DNA of 64,000 nucleotides from Diphasiastrum complanatum (lineage: Eukaryota > Streptophyta > Lycopodiopsida > Lycopodiales > Lycopodiaceae): the NCBI GenBank assembly GCA_029204225.1, contig CM055098.1:20280685-20344684 (forward strand). The letters are read 5' to 3'. The first letter of the stretch is position 1. Every line of letters starts with the position of its first letter. The notes below the pieces were generated by a model, which saw only the letters and a program-made list of their open reading frames with translations, was not told where the DNA came from and did no database searches. Made by a program: the position numbers and the translations under genes. Positions 1 to 12,603 of this stretch are shown here, piece by piece.

Positions 1-2105
1 ATGTTATATCTCTAAAAACTGATTATGTGCAATTGTCTTTAGCTTCTTAATATTCCTTGTATACACGGGATGCATTTCAATATCGACAGGTGCTTCCCCT
101 CTTCGGTAGATAAACATTTCTCTTTGGAAGTACAACAATTGCTAGTTGGGTCCCTATATGGTTCCATGCCTTCCTTGAAGCTTTGTGGCCTTAGCTGAAG
201 ATGTATTCTAATAAAGTGTCTATCTGTTCTATTGAAGAGATGACCCATGCGAGCTACAATTTTGCTTTCACAAACGAGAGAGAAATTAAACAAAATGCTT
301 CCTTGATGTTTCTAGAGACATAGCAAGAACTATAGGACAAAGCCAAATACTTTGTCTTTTGCAATTCGAAAGAGTTTTTGCTTATTCATTTACCACAAAA
401 GTTTTTAGTTTGAAAATCAATAGTATATAACATGTTTTTAATGAAGTCTATTCCCTAGTCTTCTAGAGTCTTCTTTTGCATGCTGAATACTTTTAGATAA
501 GGGTCTAGTATGTTCAATAGGTTTTTGAGATATACGAAATAGGTTTGCTACTTTCAAATGATGCATGCTATGCTCTGACATCGTCCTATTAATGCTTATT
601 GTTTTCCAAGGGGAGGCTTGAACTTGGGACCAAAGAAACTTTTGGTTCATCTTCTAGCTCTCATTTGCTCCATGTCTTGCAATCATGATCTATATTTTAT
701 TATGTTTGCATCTACTTACTTCATTAGCCAACTCATGAGAGCTATTTTTTATCCTAAATATTTGTTACCTTTTCCATGTCAAAGTGCTCTTGTAGGTCAT
801 TTTGATCCACATGCAATTATGGGATTAATTTCTCTTTCGTAAAAGGACATTTTGTCCTTAGGGTCGTGCCACAGTTTATTGATAACTTTATCTTGGGCCA
901 AATCTCTTATGAGTTCTTTACCTTGTGGAATACCTTCTCATCTTGTCCCCAGTTATTCAATTAAGAAATTTTAACTTTGATACATCCATTCCTTGTTGCC
1001 TCTATATGGATTTTATACTTGGACTCTCAACTTCCCTATCAAGAATCGATTTTGTTTTGCTTCCACCTTCCTTTGCCAATCCTAGTGTTTCCATGCTTAA
1101 GAATTGTACAAAAGAACAAGTTGTAGTATAGTAAGAATCAAGTTTTCACATCTTCTAGTTGCATTATGTATCTTTGAAGATTCTTTTGCATTGCAAAATA
1201 AGCTTTTGGCCTTGCCAATGTTTGTTTTTCTCTAAGTAAGTTTCACTTGTGGTTTTGTTGAAATACAAGCCCAAACTTCAGCTCCTTGCCTTGAAATGTG
1301 ATATTGACCTTCTTGTCTCTTGTGCATATGATCAACATCTTATCATATTATTAAACTAAGCTACAGACTCAATTTATGGATATTGTATCAATGACACATA
1401 AATGAGTATAATATACACAATCAACAAGCTCCCATGAAGAATGTATGAGCATTTGATATAATCAATGGATAAAGCTCTACAAGCAATAGCGAACTTCCAC
1501 GAAGATCCCAAGCAACACCATAAAGCTGAATAATTAATGAATCCAAATGTCTAAACAATAGCCCTATATACTATTTGGAGGCCCTTAGTGGAACCTTCTA
1601 GAGATTAGGGCAACTTAGGTTACGTGGGTCCCATTAGGACATGCCCTCAATGGTAATTAGCCTAATACCTAAAGGTAACTTGTTAGGGGCTATTCTAAGT
1701 ATATAAACCTCCCCAACTTGAAAAAACATTGTCCTCAATGTGGGGTTTACAAAAAATTACAAAACCTTAAAAACTAGAAAGGCCCCAAGCAATAGCTTTG
1801 GTAATAGCCAATTGTAAATAAATGTGAACATAGAACAATCTCAAAAATACTGTGATTCGTGAGGAGAAAATGAATGCACCAATGGAGATCTTGAAAGAGA
1901 GGATATAAGTCGTCACAAGTATTTTAGAAGCAACACACAAATACCCACGAAGCATAGTATTACATTATCCATGACATCAGCATCAAAGCATGCAACATAA
2001 GCATCCTGTATCTGTATTTGTGAATCTAGCTCATAGCATGCAATATTAGAGTGCATGTGACTCTCTCTCACTGTGCGATACTCTCTTGTCCTCATTTGCT
2101 TAGAT
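1..2105. other. Decayed repeat-like sequence, no gene recognised
   Basis: Only short, stop-interrupted reading frames are seen, and none of their translations was recognised. Around 1690-1735 the minus strand reads like the end of a Ty3/gypsy pol gene followed by a purine-rich tract (GGGGAGG), so part of 1300-1760 may be an old gypsy LTR. That is a weak inference. The copia element at 2111 was inserted into this sequence, which resumes after 7607. Confidence 0.35.
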
Positions 2106-2110
2106 GCATG

Positions 2111-2551
2111 TGTAGGATTCCAGAATCAAGACTATTCATTAACACAAAGTATTCTCAAAGAGAAGAGAGAGATGGTTAGATGACCCTCTTGTAGAAACTT
2201 GTGGACAGCCAATATGAACAGTAGATTGCTTAACAAAAGTGTCTCATACAAATGAATGGCTACATAGAAGTAGTCCAAGATGGCTATCTACCTTCATGAC
2301 TGTTGGCTGTCCAATAACTTGACTAATGGCTATCTAGCTACCATAAGTTACATAAAATAATTAAGTACCCCAAATAACAAGCTAGGTACTTAATTCACAT
2401 GTATAGGCCCCTATTGGACCCACAAGTCCCTACAAGTTAGTTTTATACTAACTTGGGCCTAAAATATAAATGACCATGGTTACACAGATCTCGACCTTTT
2501 GGGTCATAGTAACCTATGGCTTCTACATCATTTACATTTATTATTCTAACA
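2111..2551 (-). repeat. 3' LTR of copia element E
   Basis: It is 441 bp, bounded TG...CA (TGTAGGATTC to TTCTAACA on the + strand). It is nearly the same as the right-hand copy at 7161-7607. The differences include a short indel in the CCCCTATTGG / CCCCTCCCTAGTGG segment. GCATG lies directly outside it. Confidence 0.95.
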
Positions 2552-2559
2552 CCCTCCTT

Positions 2560-4376
2560 AAATGAAAATGACATGTAATGTTGCTTTAAATTTAAAGCTT
2601 CACAAAGAGCTTTAAATCGAACTCTAGGCAATGCCTTAGTGAACACATCTGCAATATTATCCTCTGTGGGACAATATTCAAGCGTGATGTCGCCATTATG
2701 AAGCTTCTCCCAAACAAAGTGATAGTGGATCTCGATATGCTTTGTTCTTGCATGAAATACTGGATTTCGTGCAATGGCAATAGCACTTTGACTCTCCGTA
2801 AATAGGAGAGTAGCTGAGGGCTGGCCATGCTTCATATCGACAAGTAATTGTCTCAGCCATATACACTCCGTAGTGGCTGAAAACGTTGCTCTATATTCTG
2901 CTTCACTTGAGGATGTAGCAACGGTGGGCTGCTTCTTGCTTAACCAAGAAACTGCAGAATTTCCAATGAAAAAGCAATGACCACTAGTAGAGCGTCTAAT
3001 GTCTTGATCTCCACCTCAATCCGAGTCACAAAAACCAGCCAAACATGCATCATCACTAGAAGGATAAAACAGACCAAGTGTTTTACTTCCTTGAAGATAT
3101 CGAAGGATCCTCTTCAATGCTTTCCAATGTGATGTCAACGGAGCATGCATGAATTGACTCATGAGTGAAACACTATAAGATATGTCTGGTCTTGAGTTGC
3201 ATAAGTAAATGAGACTTCCAACGGCTTGACAATATAGTGTAGTATCAAATGGTTCACCACCACTTTGATTACTTAACTTCAGGCCCGTCTCAATTGGTGT
3301 AGCAACCGGCTTGCAATCTTCCATTTTGAAAGCTTCAAAATCTGCTTAATGTACCGCTGTTGGGTAATGAAGATTCCAGCCTTTCCTTGCAAAAACTCAA
3401 GACCAAGGTAGAAATGCAATTGGCCTAAATCTGATGTATCATAAACTGAAGCAAGATCAGATTTTAAGGCTGCAATATATTGTTCATTACTACCCGTAAT
3501 GATAATATCATCAACATATAGCAAAATGATGATGATAAACTCAGATGTATGCATGACATAAAGCGTAGATTCACTAGGACTGTTAGAAAACCCAAAGTAT
3601 GTGTGTATCTTTTGATACCACATCCTTGGGGCTTGTTTTAGTCCATAGAAAGCCTTCTTGAGAAGACACACTTTGTCTTCTTGACCTGCAACCAAAACAC
3701 CAGCAGGTTGCTGAAGGTAAACCTTTTCATTAAGATCACCATTGAGGAAGGCTGTCTTTATGTCAAGTTGGTGCATACGCCAACCATGATGGGCAGCCAA
3801 AGCAGTGACTATCCTTACGGTAGTTATTCGTGCGGTAGGTGCAAAAGTTTCCTCATAATCAGTGCCCTCCTTTTGCGCATAACCTTTGGCAACAAGTCTT
3901 GCCTTGTACCTTTTAACAGTACAATCGGACTTGTACTTGATCTTATAAACCCATTTACAGCCAATTGCTTTCTTTCCATGTGGAAGATTAACAAGAACCC
4001 ATGTTTGGTTCTTTATGAGTGAGTCATACTCCTCTTTCATCGCGTCCTCCCAACATTTTACCTCTCTGGCCTGGTCATAAAAAACAGGTTCTATTGCACT
4101 ATCCTCAATAGATGTAAGAGCAAAATCAGGAAAATCAGCAAATCCTATTAATTTAGATGAGGCACGAGTCTTCCCTTCATAGACGCGGTTCACTTTGCTG
4201 TCCTGCAAAGTCTGCAACAGCCATTTAGGGACTGGTTTAGGCTGTCCAACAGCCTTACTTCGATCAACGATTTGCTGTCCAAAGTGATCTGAACTGTCAA
4301 CACTTTGCTGTCCAAAGTGCTCTGAAATTGGACTATGCTGTCCAAAGTTTTCAACAGGCCGTTCCTCTTCATAAAT
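2560..4376 (-). pseudogene. Broken reverse transcriptase and RNase H of element E
   Basis: After a linker holding three FGQ-type repeats (about 4260-4350), RT is recognisable from KEEYDSLIKNQTW through KARLVAKGY, AFLNGDL, GLKQAPR and the catalytic LLYVDDIIITG near 3515. A frameshift near 3325 separates RT from the RT/RNase H connection (GSLIYLCNSRPDISY). An in-frame stop near 3015 falls just after the RNase H start (GFCDSD). RNase H motifs follow to ARTKHIEIHYHF and VFTKALP, close to the PPT. The stop looks like a TGG to TGA change, since related elements have Trp there. Confidence 0.9.
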
Positions 4377-5327
4377 CTACTCCTCTTGATGAATTATGGG
4401 CTGTTCACTTGAAGAACCAGTGGGCTGTCCATTAGAGGATGATGACAGTCCCTCCTCTTCAACATTAGATGGTGATACCAAATCTGGAAACACTTCAACA
4501 TAGTCATCTTGGGGGATGTCCCCTTTCATGACATGAATGGGCGCAAGATCATAGGAGTTCTTCTCATCAAAATGAACATCACGACTCACTATGATTTTGT
4601 TAGTATCCACATTGAACAATCTATAGCCTTTACTTTCACTACTATAGCCTATAAAAATGCATTTTACTCCGAACGTACTTTTAATGTATTCCCCTCCTCG
4701 GTCGGTACGTAGTATCTTTAAAGTATGCCCAAATTGATTTTCTATCATAGCTAGAAAATCTTTGAAGCGTTGAAAAACTTCAGATTTTGCCTTCATAGGA
4801 AAGATCCATGTAAACCTTGAAAAATCATCAATAAAAGTAACGAAGTACTTGCATTTACCAATGGATTCGGTCCTCATTGGACCACATACATCACTATGAA
4901 TTAAGGCAAACTTATAACCAACTTTGATAGTCCCATCAATAGGAAAAGGCTTCCGTTGAAACTTACCAAGTATGCATCCTTCGCATACATGTCCTTTAGG
5001 ATGCTCCATATTTGAAATGCCTTCCACCATGTTGAATTTCTTCAACATATTCAAACTTCCAAAATTGAGGTGCCCGAACCTCGCATGCCATAGTTTAGCC
5101 AACTCCAATGCATGTGAATTAGTAGCAACAAGACCAAAGGATGTAGGTTCATAAATATCCAACAAATACAAACCTCCTCGCAATGTTCCCGAAGCAACAA
5201 TTAAAAGTGATCTCTTTGGGTCTTTTATAAGACATTTGTCTTCTTTAAATTCTACAATCAATCCTTGATTCATGATTGTAGAGACCGAAATGAGATTTTT
5301 CTTAATCTTAGAAACATAAAGTACATT
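4377..5327 (-). pseudogene. Deleted integrase of element E
   Basis: The pre-integrase HHCC region (LWHARFGHLN, then CEGC) and the first catalytic Asp (ALIHSDVCGP) are present, as is the second (LRTDRGGEY). The next residues jump straight to a segment normally far downstream (CIFIGYSSESKGY). About 120 residues are therefore missing, including the usual QNGVAERKN-type region that carries the catalytic Glu. The deletion alone should abolish integration. The reading frame is shared with the protease upstream, separated by one nonsense codon. The end is a second nonsense codon near 4379. Confidence 0.9.
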
Positions 5328-5329
5328 TC

Positions 5330-6538
5330 AAATGCACTTTTCTTCTCCATTGGGAAGAATGAGTGGTATAGATCCAATGCCTTCAATTGGATAGGAGGTG
5401 TTGTCAACACCTTGAACCTTGCTTCCATCTTTGATTTTCATAAGCTTTGTGAAGACGTCTCTATGGTGAGTCATATGGCGTGTAGCTCCGCTATCAATCA
5501 CCCAATTAATGGAAGAAAAAAGAGCAACCTGCAAAGCTGAAGTAGTGCTGTTTTCTGCTGAAAAACCAGCAAGTCGAGAAGTGGTAGAAATCTCATTTTG
5601 ATTAGAAATGAGATTGTTAGTGACAAAAGCAAAATCACCATTGAAAGAATCATCCTCCTTTTGATGTTCTAATGAAATCATGGTTGTATTTGTATCAATA
5701 CCTTTCTCTTTATCCTTAGTAAGCTTCTTCCTACATTCCTTTATGTGGTGCCCAAACTTTTTACAATTATGGCACTTACCCTTCTTTTTGGATCCTTGAT
5801 CTTGGCCTTCCTTGGATTTTTGATCCTTGGAAGAAGAAGGCTTACCTTTCCACTTGCCCTTGCCTTTGCCTTTGGTGAAGAAGGCTTGATCTTCTTGTTC
5901 ACCAAAATTAATCCTTGTTTGCTCTTCTTGGAGAAGTAAGCCAACAAGCTCTTCAAAGGAGATTTGTTGTCCCCTAAGAGATATGCTTAAAGTAGACACA
6001 AATGGAAGATAGGAATGAGGAAGTGAATTAAGAGTAATTGAAACAAATTGAGAGTTCTCGACAATTTCGTCAATGCTAAGAAGCTCTTCACGAAGATCCT
6101 TGATCTCCATTAAGTGATTTGAAAGCGTATCATCCTCTTGCATCTTCAATGTTGAGAGTTGATTACGTAGAAAAAGCACTTTCGCCGTATTCTGCACTTG
6201 GAACATCTTGGCAAGTACTTCCCAAGCACTCTTGGAAGTCTTGCATGATCGAATGTGAGGTAGGATTGATCTCTTCACGGATAGCGCTATGACCGAATGT
6301 GCTTGTGCGTCACGTCGATCCCACTTCTTTTGTTCACCTCCACATATGTTGAAGAAGTAGCTCTTGACGGTGTAGTAGGTGTGAAACTAGGTGGCCTCTC
6401 TTCATCACCACTTAAAAATTCAAACAAACCTTTAGCAATAAGGAGGTTTTTGATCATATAGCACCACAAGGAGAAATTAGTTCCATCCAACCTATCTTCA
6501 TTGAACAAAGAACCTATAGATTCAGATTCTTTAGCCAT
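5330..6538 (-). pseudogene. Broken gag and protease of element E
   Basis: Capsid/nucleocapsid and aspartic protease part of the copia polyprotein. Translation starts at 6538 (MAKESESIG) with the typical gag opening LDGTNFSLW. The frame breaks near 6280 and continues in another frame to 5330. A CCHC zinc knuckle, CHNCKKFGHHIKEC, lies near 5735-5775, and the protease motif WVIDSGATRHM lies near 5470-5500. A TGA at about 5330 then separates it from the in-frame integrase. In an active element this would assemble virus-like particles and cut the polyprotein. Here it is a relic. Confidence 0.9.
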
Positions 6539-7148
6539 TTCTGAAAATAGATAGGAAAAACAGATTCCAGGCCAAAATCTACTAAAACATCAGCAAGATC
6601 AAAGCTGAATTAATGAGCACTATAGATTGCAATACACCACATGCAATAGCTCATTCACAAGAAGATATAGGTGGTTGTATTCTGCTGAAATAACAGAATA
6701 CTAACTAATATGCAGGCTTCCAATGAAGCCAAAACCACAACCAGAACTTTTTTGGTAAAATGGTGTGCACTCAATGTGCTAATGGAGCAGATGGTAGGAC
6801 CTTCTTCCAGGCTCAAAAACAGAAAAAATTCAGCCACTAAAAATGTGTCAAAAGCACATTTGTCTTCAAGGTAGATGGGCGCCCTCCTCCAAGAAGAAAA
6901 TCTGAAATTTGAAGCATGTAATCTGATTTCAATCACATGAAAACTAGTTGAGCATGGGCGCCCTACTGCTGGCTCCCAAATGAGTGGAGGTTCCAAGCTT
7001 TTCCCTGCAATTTCCTGCACAAAAAACAAGGAGCCGAACAGTTCTCTCTCCACAAAAATCAGAAAAATTTTGATTTTTATGAACCAAAAGAGGAGAAATG
7101 TGGCTGCCTATTGGGTGCCCTCCAGCAAGCAATCAATTCAAAAAAATG

Positions 7149-7160
7149 GCTCTGATACCA
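7149..7160 (-). other. Primer-binding site of element E (initiator tRNA-Met type)
   Basis: On the minus strand it reads TGGTATCAGAGC, immediately after the 5' LTR. This is the common plant copia PBS, complementary to the 3' end of initiator methionine tRNA. Confidence 0.93.
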
Positions 7161-7607
7161 TGTAGGAATCTAGAATCAAGACTATTCATTAACACAAAGT
7201 ATTCTCAAAGAGAAGAGAGAGATGGTTAGATGACCCTCTTGTAGAAACTTTTGGGCAGCCAATATGAACAGTAGATTGCTTAACAAAAGTGTGTCTCATA
7301 CAAATGAATGGCTACATATAAGTAGTCCAAGATGGCTATCTGCCTTCATGACTGTTGGCTGTCCAATAACTTGACTAATGGCTATGTAGCTGCCATAAGT
7401 TACATAAAATAATTAAGTACCCCAAATAACAAGTTAGGTACTTAATTCACATGTATAGGCCCCTCCCTAGTGGACCCACGAGTCCCTACAAGTTAGATTC
7501 ATACTAACTTAGGCCTAAAATATAAATGACCATGGTTACACAGATCTCGACCTTTTGGGTCATAGTAACCTATGGCTTCTACATCATTTACATTTATTAT
7601 TCTAACA
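7161..7607 (-). repeat. 5' LTR of copia element E
   Basis: It is 447 bp, TG...CA, and directly abuts the primer-binding site at 7149-7160. The duplicated target GCATG follows at 7608-7612. Confidence 0.95.
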
Positions 7608-7612
7608 GCATG

Positions 7613-10600
7613 GTACTTAGGTAACCCGTTCTTCACCTTCATCAATAAACAATCCATAGAGAGTCGGTCATAGAGAGTGTTGTTTAATTCCAATTTTTGT
7701 GTTTGTGCCATTGCCAATCACACAAGAAACCTTGCTTAGGGCTTTCTTAAGTATGCCTTCTAGTAATCCCATTATGCCTTGCCTCCCCATTGTAACATCT
7801 TAGCTATTGGATTTAGCAAGTTATGAGCCTTTTAGTTAGCAAGGCATGCAACCCCAACCAAGCTCCACAATTTTTGCTAATATTAAGTCCACCTTTTAGG
7901 TTATTGAGTCTAATTCTTTCCTCATACAACTCTTTCACATACGCTTGCATTTCTTCTTATTTCACTTCTCCTTTTTGGGTCTTTTTTGCATGTAGCTTCT
8001 TCAAAAAGGTTTTGAGATTCAATATAACGCTTTTTGTTGCTCTCGAATAAGTTCTCTATTTCTCCTTCCTATTCTCTTATAACCCCTTTCTTTTGTGAGC
8101 AAATCCTCATGATTAGCTAGTTTCCATTGCTTTCTTGCCTTTTGAACTTCCTACTTGAACCATCTATTAAGCAGCATTAGTTACTTCTTCTTGCTCAAAC
8201 CTAAAGGCTTTTGGTTGTTATGATTTTCAAATTTTTTATCAAGGTCTTGCTCATGTTCGCATAGTTTCCAAGCCAAGTTGTGGTCTTTAAGGCTTATTCA
8301 ACCTTCTCCTCGTAGACCTTTGCATGATGGTAGTCCAATTTTGAATAGGCCCTTCTCAACGTGGTGTCATGAATTCTTTCCCTAGCTACCGACCTCTGAG
8401 GGGGACTTCTATGGGCACTTGGGTGGATTTTGGTAATTTGCTTCTAGCTATTCCTATGCATGGTTGTTGATTCATTTTCGACCAATCTTTTGGGGGGACC
8501 AAAGTGGGATTGGTCGGATTGTTGACAGATAGATATATTGGGAGATGCATTAGATTGTGTAATTTTATACTACGACATGAAGAATGGATTATTTAGTATT
8601 GGTTACATGGATTTTGGTGGTCTGAAGAATCATATGACATTTCTTCATTGATCTTTGGACAAGGTATCATTTGATTTGGGTTTCCAAGTTGTATTAAGAA
8701 AGATTTACTAAATCAGTTGGTCACCATGAAGGATTTACTTTAACCTTAGTTTGGCAATGCTTGAGCTACAGTTTACCAGATTGATGCTCCATGGAGAAAT
8801 TTCGTAGTGCCTAGATTAGCATGTGTTGCTTCTTTGAATTGTACTCAGATGTCTTAGGACAGGAGAGGCTCTTGAGTGTTTTATTCATAACTTCTTGAGG
8901 GAGAGTGAAAAGAGGTGACCTGATTAATGTTAATTTTCAAGGTTGAAGCTAATACAGTAGCGATCAATGTTGGAAAACTGTTGCCAGTTGAAGTCTTTTT
9001 TATAACATACAATTTTTTCCTAGTGTTGCATTGGCAACAATGATCCAAAAGTAGTGGTCGTGAGGAGATAATTGGTATGAAAGAAAAGTTAAATAGAACT
9101 TTTGAATTGAATCATAAATTAGATGAAGGTTTTAGGGATTTCCAAAATCTAGTAGTTTCAGCTCGTTAATTGCAAATATTTCATCCGATTGAAACCATGT
9201 AATGTAAATGGGTCATGGAAGATTTGGTGATAGGAGCAAGAGCACTAATTTGTGACTTTTATTACCCAAAATTATCAGATTTGTAGTTCTTTTGATGTCC
9301 AGCCTATAGTTATCAGGCCAGATGTACCCAGTTGATGCATATAATTCTTACATTTTACTAAGAGTGTTACTTGTAAGATAGTTAGAATTCTTGAAGTGAA
9401 TTTATTTTCATCACAATTATCTATACTAATTTTATATTCCATTTGAAAGACTACTCACTTACGTCAATCAATTATGACTTGAAGTATGGACTGGAAATGT
9501 GCGTAATAGTGATTCAACTGAGTTGTAGGATGCTCAGGTAGGAGTGAGAGATAATGTAGGAAAATAGATCAATGTTTTGTTTTTATATTATGCAGAGGGA
9601 TCATTTTTTTGAGTACTTTGAATCTTGTTTGGGAATATAAAAGAGTTCCCAAGCACTCCAAATTCCCACTCAGTACTTTAAAGTTGCATTCTCTTATACT
9701 CCCAAACCATCTACAAGAGGTTTTGCCAGGTCATTTAACCTACACTTATCAATGTAGCATGTAGCATGTGAAGCTTTAACATTCATATTCACCTTTGTAA
9801 TCTCCATATTTAAGGCGTTGTAAGGTGTTTTTAGCACTACAAAATGCTCAGCTACAAAATTTTCAAAGCGAGACATCACCAAATATTTCCTTGGTATCTG
9901 TAATGTTTTGCAATTAATATACACATATGATGATTAAATGTTTAGAAACAATTGTAGCATTGCATAAAATCATCAAGATACTATATTTAGCTCAAAGATT
10001 TCAAGATTCTTACTTTTAAAGTTTGATGAACACTAGATTTGGCGGAGGATTGCTGCGGAGACGATAATAGAATGGCAACTTCTACTAGAGAAATGGAAAT
10101 ACTTGCTCTTTGGTCTTGTCTTCCAGGTGCTTGGGCTTTATTAATTTTTGAAATTATGATTGTTTTGATGGTTTTCTAAGTTCTATCTTTTTTGAAGCAA
10201 GCTAACCTATGATTCGTAATATCCACTATGTTCCTATGAGGAATCATGGACTTCGTTTCTCTTTTGTCCTAGCCTTCATTACTACTTAATTTGCCCTTCA
10301 CTTTTGGCAAATTGATAGGAACTCAACTTGTTGGTCTTTGTAAAAGTGTCCAAAGCTAATGTGGACATATTTTTATATATGAAACTTGAACCTATTATTA
10401 CAACTTAGATCATTTTAATTTATCCTTTGTCTAATTTTGAATTTGGACACTGAATAAAGGTTTTGCCTAAGATTAGTATTGCAGAACTTCTTTAGCAAAT
10501 TTTCTCTATGTTTTTAAATGTCAAAATTGCTTGGGTGCGGTTAGGTTCTTGTAATGGGAATATGTTGCATGGATGATGAGGTTGCATTCAACTAGTTTAC

Positions 10601-10739
10601 TTACTTCCTCTATATTTCCTCTGAATGATCTATACACATGATATATATAGCTCAGAGGGTGATGCATGTCACGAACAATAGGTCGTGGCCTTGCATGGCT
10701 TGATTTACTACACTATGTAATTGTTAGGGTTTCTAGCGT
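7613..10739. other. Intergenic sequence without recognised genes
   Basis: The first part (7613-8050) continues the sequence interrupted by element E and may be decayed gypsy-like material read on the minus strand (low confidence). The remainder is AT-rich with short frames only. No LTR, TIR or exon was recognised. Confidence 0.4.
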
Positions 10740-10747
10740 GCATGCGT

Positions 10748-11624
10748 CAGTGTTTCCTCGAAACGGGATGTACGAAATGCCGTTTCAGTGTTCAAAACAA
10801 CTGTGAAATTTTTTTTTTTTTTCTGAAACCGTGCCATATGCTTTGTAGTATGTACTGGCAATGGGCATGAACAGATTCTCGCAACCTAATAACCTATCCA
10901 TGATAGTATCAATAATTGACTGAGGAAAGTGACCATAGTCACCATACACAGCTTCTCCTCTTGAAATTGCATTCTAATTTCTCTAGAGCATTCTCATGAA
11001 ATTGGATGTATCTACTTGTTACTAGACTGTCTATGACATCTGTAAACCCCAAAAACCACGCCATAAGCTTTGTAGTATGTACTGGCAATGGGCATGAACA
11101 GATTCTCGCAACCTAATAACCTATCCATGATAGTATCAATAATTGACTGAGGAAAGTGACCATAGTCACCATACACAGCTTCTCCTCTTGAAATTGCATT
11201 CTAATTTCTCTAGAGCATTCTCATGAAATTGGATGTATCTACTTGTTACTAGACTGTCTATGACATCTGTAAACCCCAAAAACCGCGCCATAAGCTTTGT
11301 AGTATGTACTGGCAATGGGCATGAACAGATTCTCGCAACCTAATAACCTATCCATGACAGTATCAATAATTGATTGAGGAAAGTGACCATAGTCACTTCT
11401 CCTCTTGAAATTGCATTCTCTAGAGCATTCTCATGAAATTGGATGTATCTACTTGTTACTAGACTTTCTATGACACATGTAAACCCCAAAAACCCTCAAA
11501 AAACACATTTTCAAAAAAAAAAAAAACCTAATAAAAATTTCCCGTTTCGAACCTGAATCAGACGTTTCATACGCGTTTCAAACACGTTTCGAAACGACGT
11601 ATGAAACGCGCCCATGAAACAATG
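10748..11624. mobile_element. hAT-like nonautonomous element 1 (CGTTTC words)
   Basis: The ends are inverted: left CAGTGTTTC, right (reverse complement) CATTGTTTC. They are flanked by an 8-bp duplication with one mismatch, GCATGCGT at 10740-10747 and GCATGCAT at 11625-11632. TIRs starting with CA and 8-bp TSDs are hAT hallmarks. CGTTTC/GAAACG is repeated near both ends, notably CGTTTCGAAACG at about 11585-11597. The interior is a three-copy 227-bp tandem repeat and has no coding capacity. It is probably mobilised in trans, if at all. Confidence 0.75.
10832..11495 (+). repeat. 227-bp tandem repeat, three copies
   Basis: The anchor CTTTGTAGTATGTACTGG recurs at 10841, 11068 and 11295, giving an exact 227-bp period. 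Copies 1 and 2 are almost identical. Copy 3 has lost two short segments, including the CACCATACACAG stretch. The array lies inside hAT-like element 1. Confidence 0.95.
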
Positions 11625-11632
11625 GCATGCAT

Positions 11633-12603
11633 CTATGGTGGGGGGTTCACATGATGATCATGTTTATGGTATTTAATTTTTGCAAAGAAAATTATTGTGC
11701 TTCATTAGAATTTGTGATAGATTATTACACCTACTCTTTGGCTCTGATGTGGTGGGTAGGGAGTCATAGCATTTATTTTAGGTTATGCATTAATAGAAGT
11801 CGATGATATTATGAATTGTCATGGACTAGAGTTGAAGATTTCATGTCTCTTTTTCTTTTATGTTTTCGTACTATCCTAGACGTTAGATCAATATTTTAAA
11901 GATATAAATATTATCATTTGGTGGATATGAACAAGGGTCCCTCACAATTTATTGTAAGTTATATATGTTAAATTGAATATACCCCACTAGTAATATTACT
12001 TCCAATTAAATTTGAAGATATAATGTACACTTGTTACAATAATTGAGGGAGAATTGAGAGGTGTGAAGCTTTATTGATAAAAATGAACAAGAGTCTTTGA
12101 CAAAGCGATTGGTGATCTTTTTCAAAGCGAATGGAAACCCTAGTTTGAATCACCCTATGCGGAGTTGCTCTAGCTTCTGCTGATCCTCTAGACAATGAAA
12201 CATGTAGAAATTAAGCTACAAGCTCTATTTAATTTTTATGAGGACTCTAAATGATGACGATATTTAGGGTTTCTTAGTTGGGGCCGCTAAACATCCTTCA
12301 CAAAGGGTTTAGAGAATCGGTTTTTTTTTGGATATGTTTGCATTTGAGACACTTCATCTATTTTCTGTGATCCTCTTGGAATCTGCTTGTTTGAATCTGC
12401 AATGCAATAATGATTAGCGAAGCAATTTGGGACAAACCTGGACGCAGACAAATTTGAAACCTAGACAGAAAGCAGGAACGAAAAAATTGCAGAATTGAAA
12501 CTCATTGTCAAGAATCGAAACTTGAAGCTCATTATTGAATACATTGAAGTAGTGTGCAAAAAATCCAACATTGAAATCTGCAAAAAATGCTGTCAATTGT
12601 GAA
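11633..12603. other. Spacer between two hAT-like elements, no gene seen
   Basis: AT-rich sequence with no reading frame, LTR or RNA gene that could be supported. Confidence 0.4.

Larger units (their letters stand above)
2111..7607 (-). mobile_element. Complete but defective Ty1/copia LTR retrotransposon (element E)
   Basis: Both LTRs, the primer-binding site, a polypurine tract and a 5-bp target-site duplication (GCATG at 2106-2110 and 7608-7612) are visible, so both ends are certain. The element is read on the minus strand: 5' LTR 7161-7607, PBS 7149-7160, gag-pol about 6538-2560, PPT (AAGGAGGG) just inside the 3' LTR, 3' LTR 2111-2551. Domain order gag, protease, integrase, RT, RNase H is that of Ty1/copia. 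It cannot be autonomous: gag and the RT/RNase H boundary carry frameshifts, several nonsense codons interrupt pol, and the integrase lacks about 120 residues including the catalytic Glu. The LTRs differ at roughly fifteen sites by eye, so the insertion is not recent. Confidence 0.96.

Noticed and set aside
618-1131. Frames of 68-74 codons at the left end of the window
   Set aside because: Neither strand gave a recognisable protein, and stops are frequent on both sides. I treat the region as decayed sequence.
7149-7160. TGGTATCAGAGC motifs as possible tRNA gene parts (also at 15174, 47293 and 50437)
   Set aside because: They lie directly after LTRs and are primer-binding sites. No cloverleaf or A/B-box pair surrounds them.
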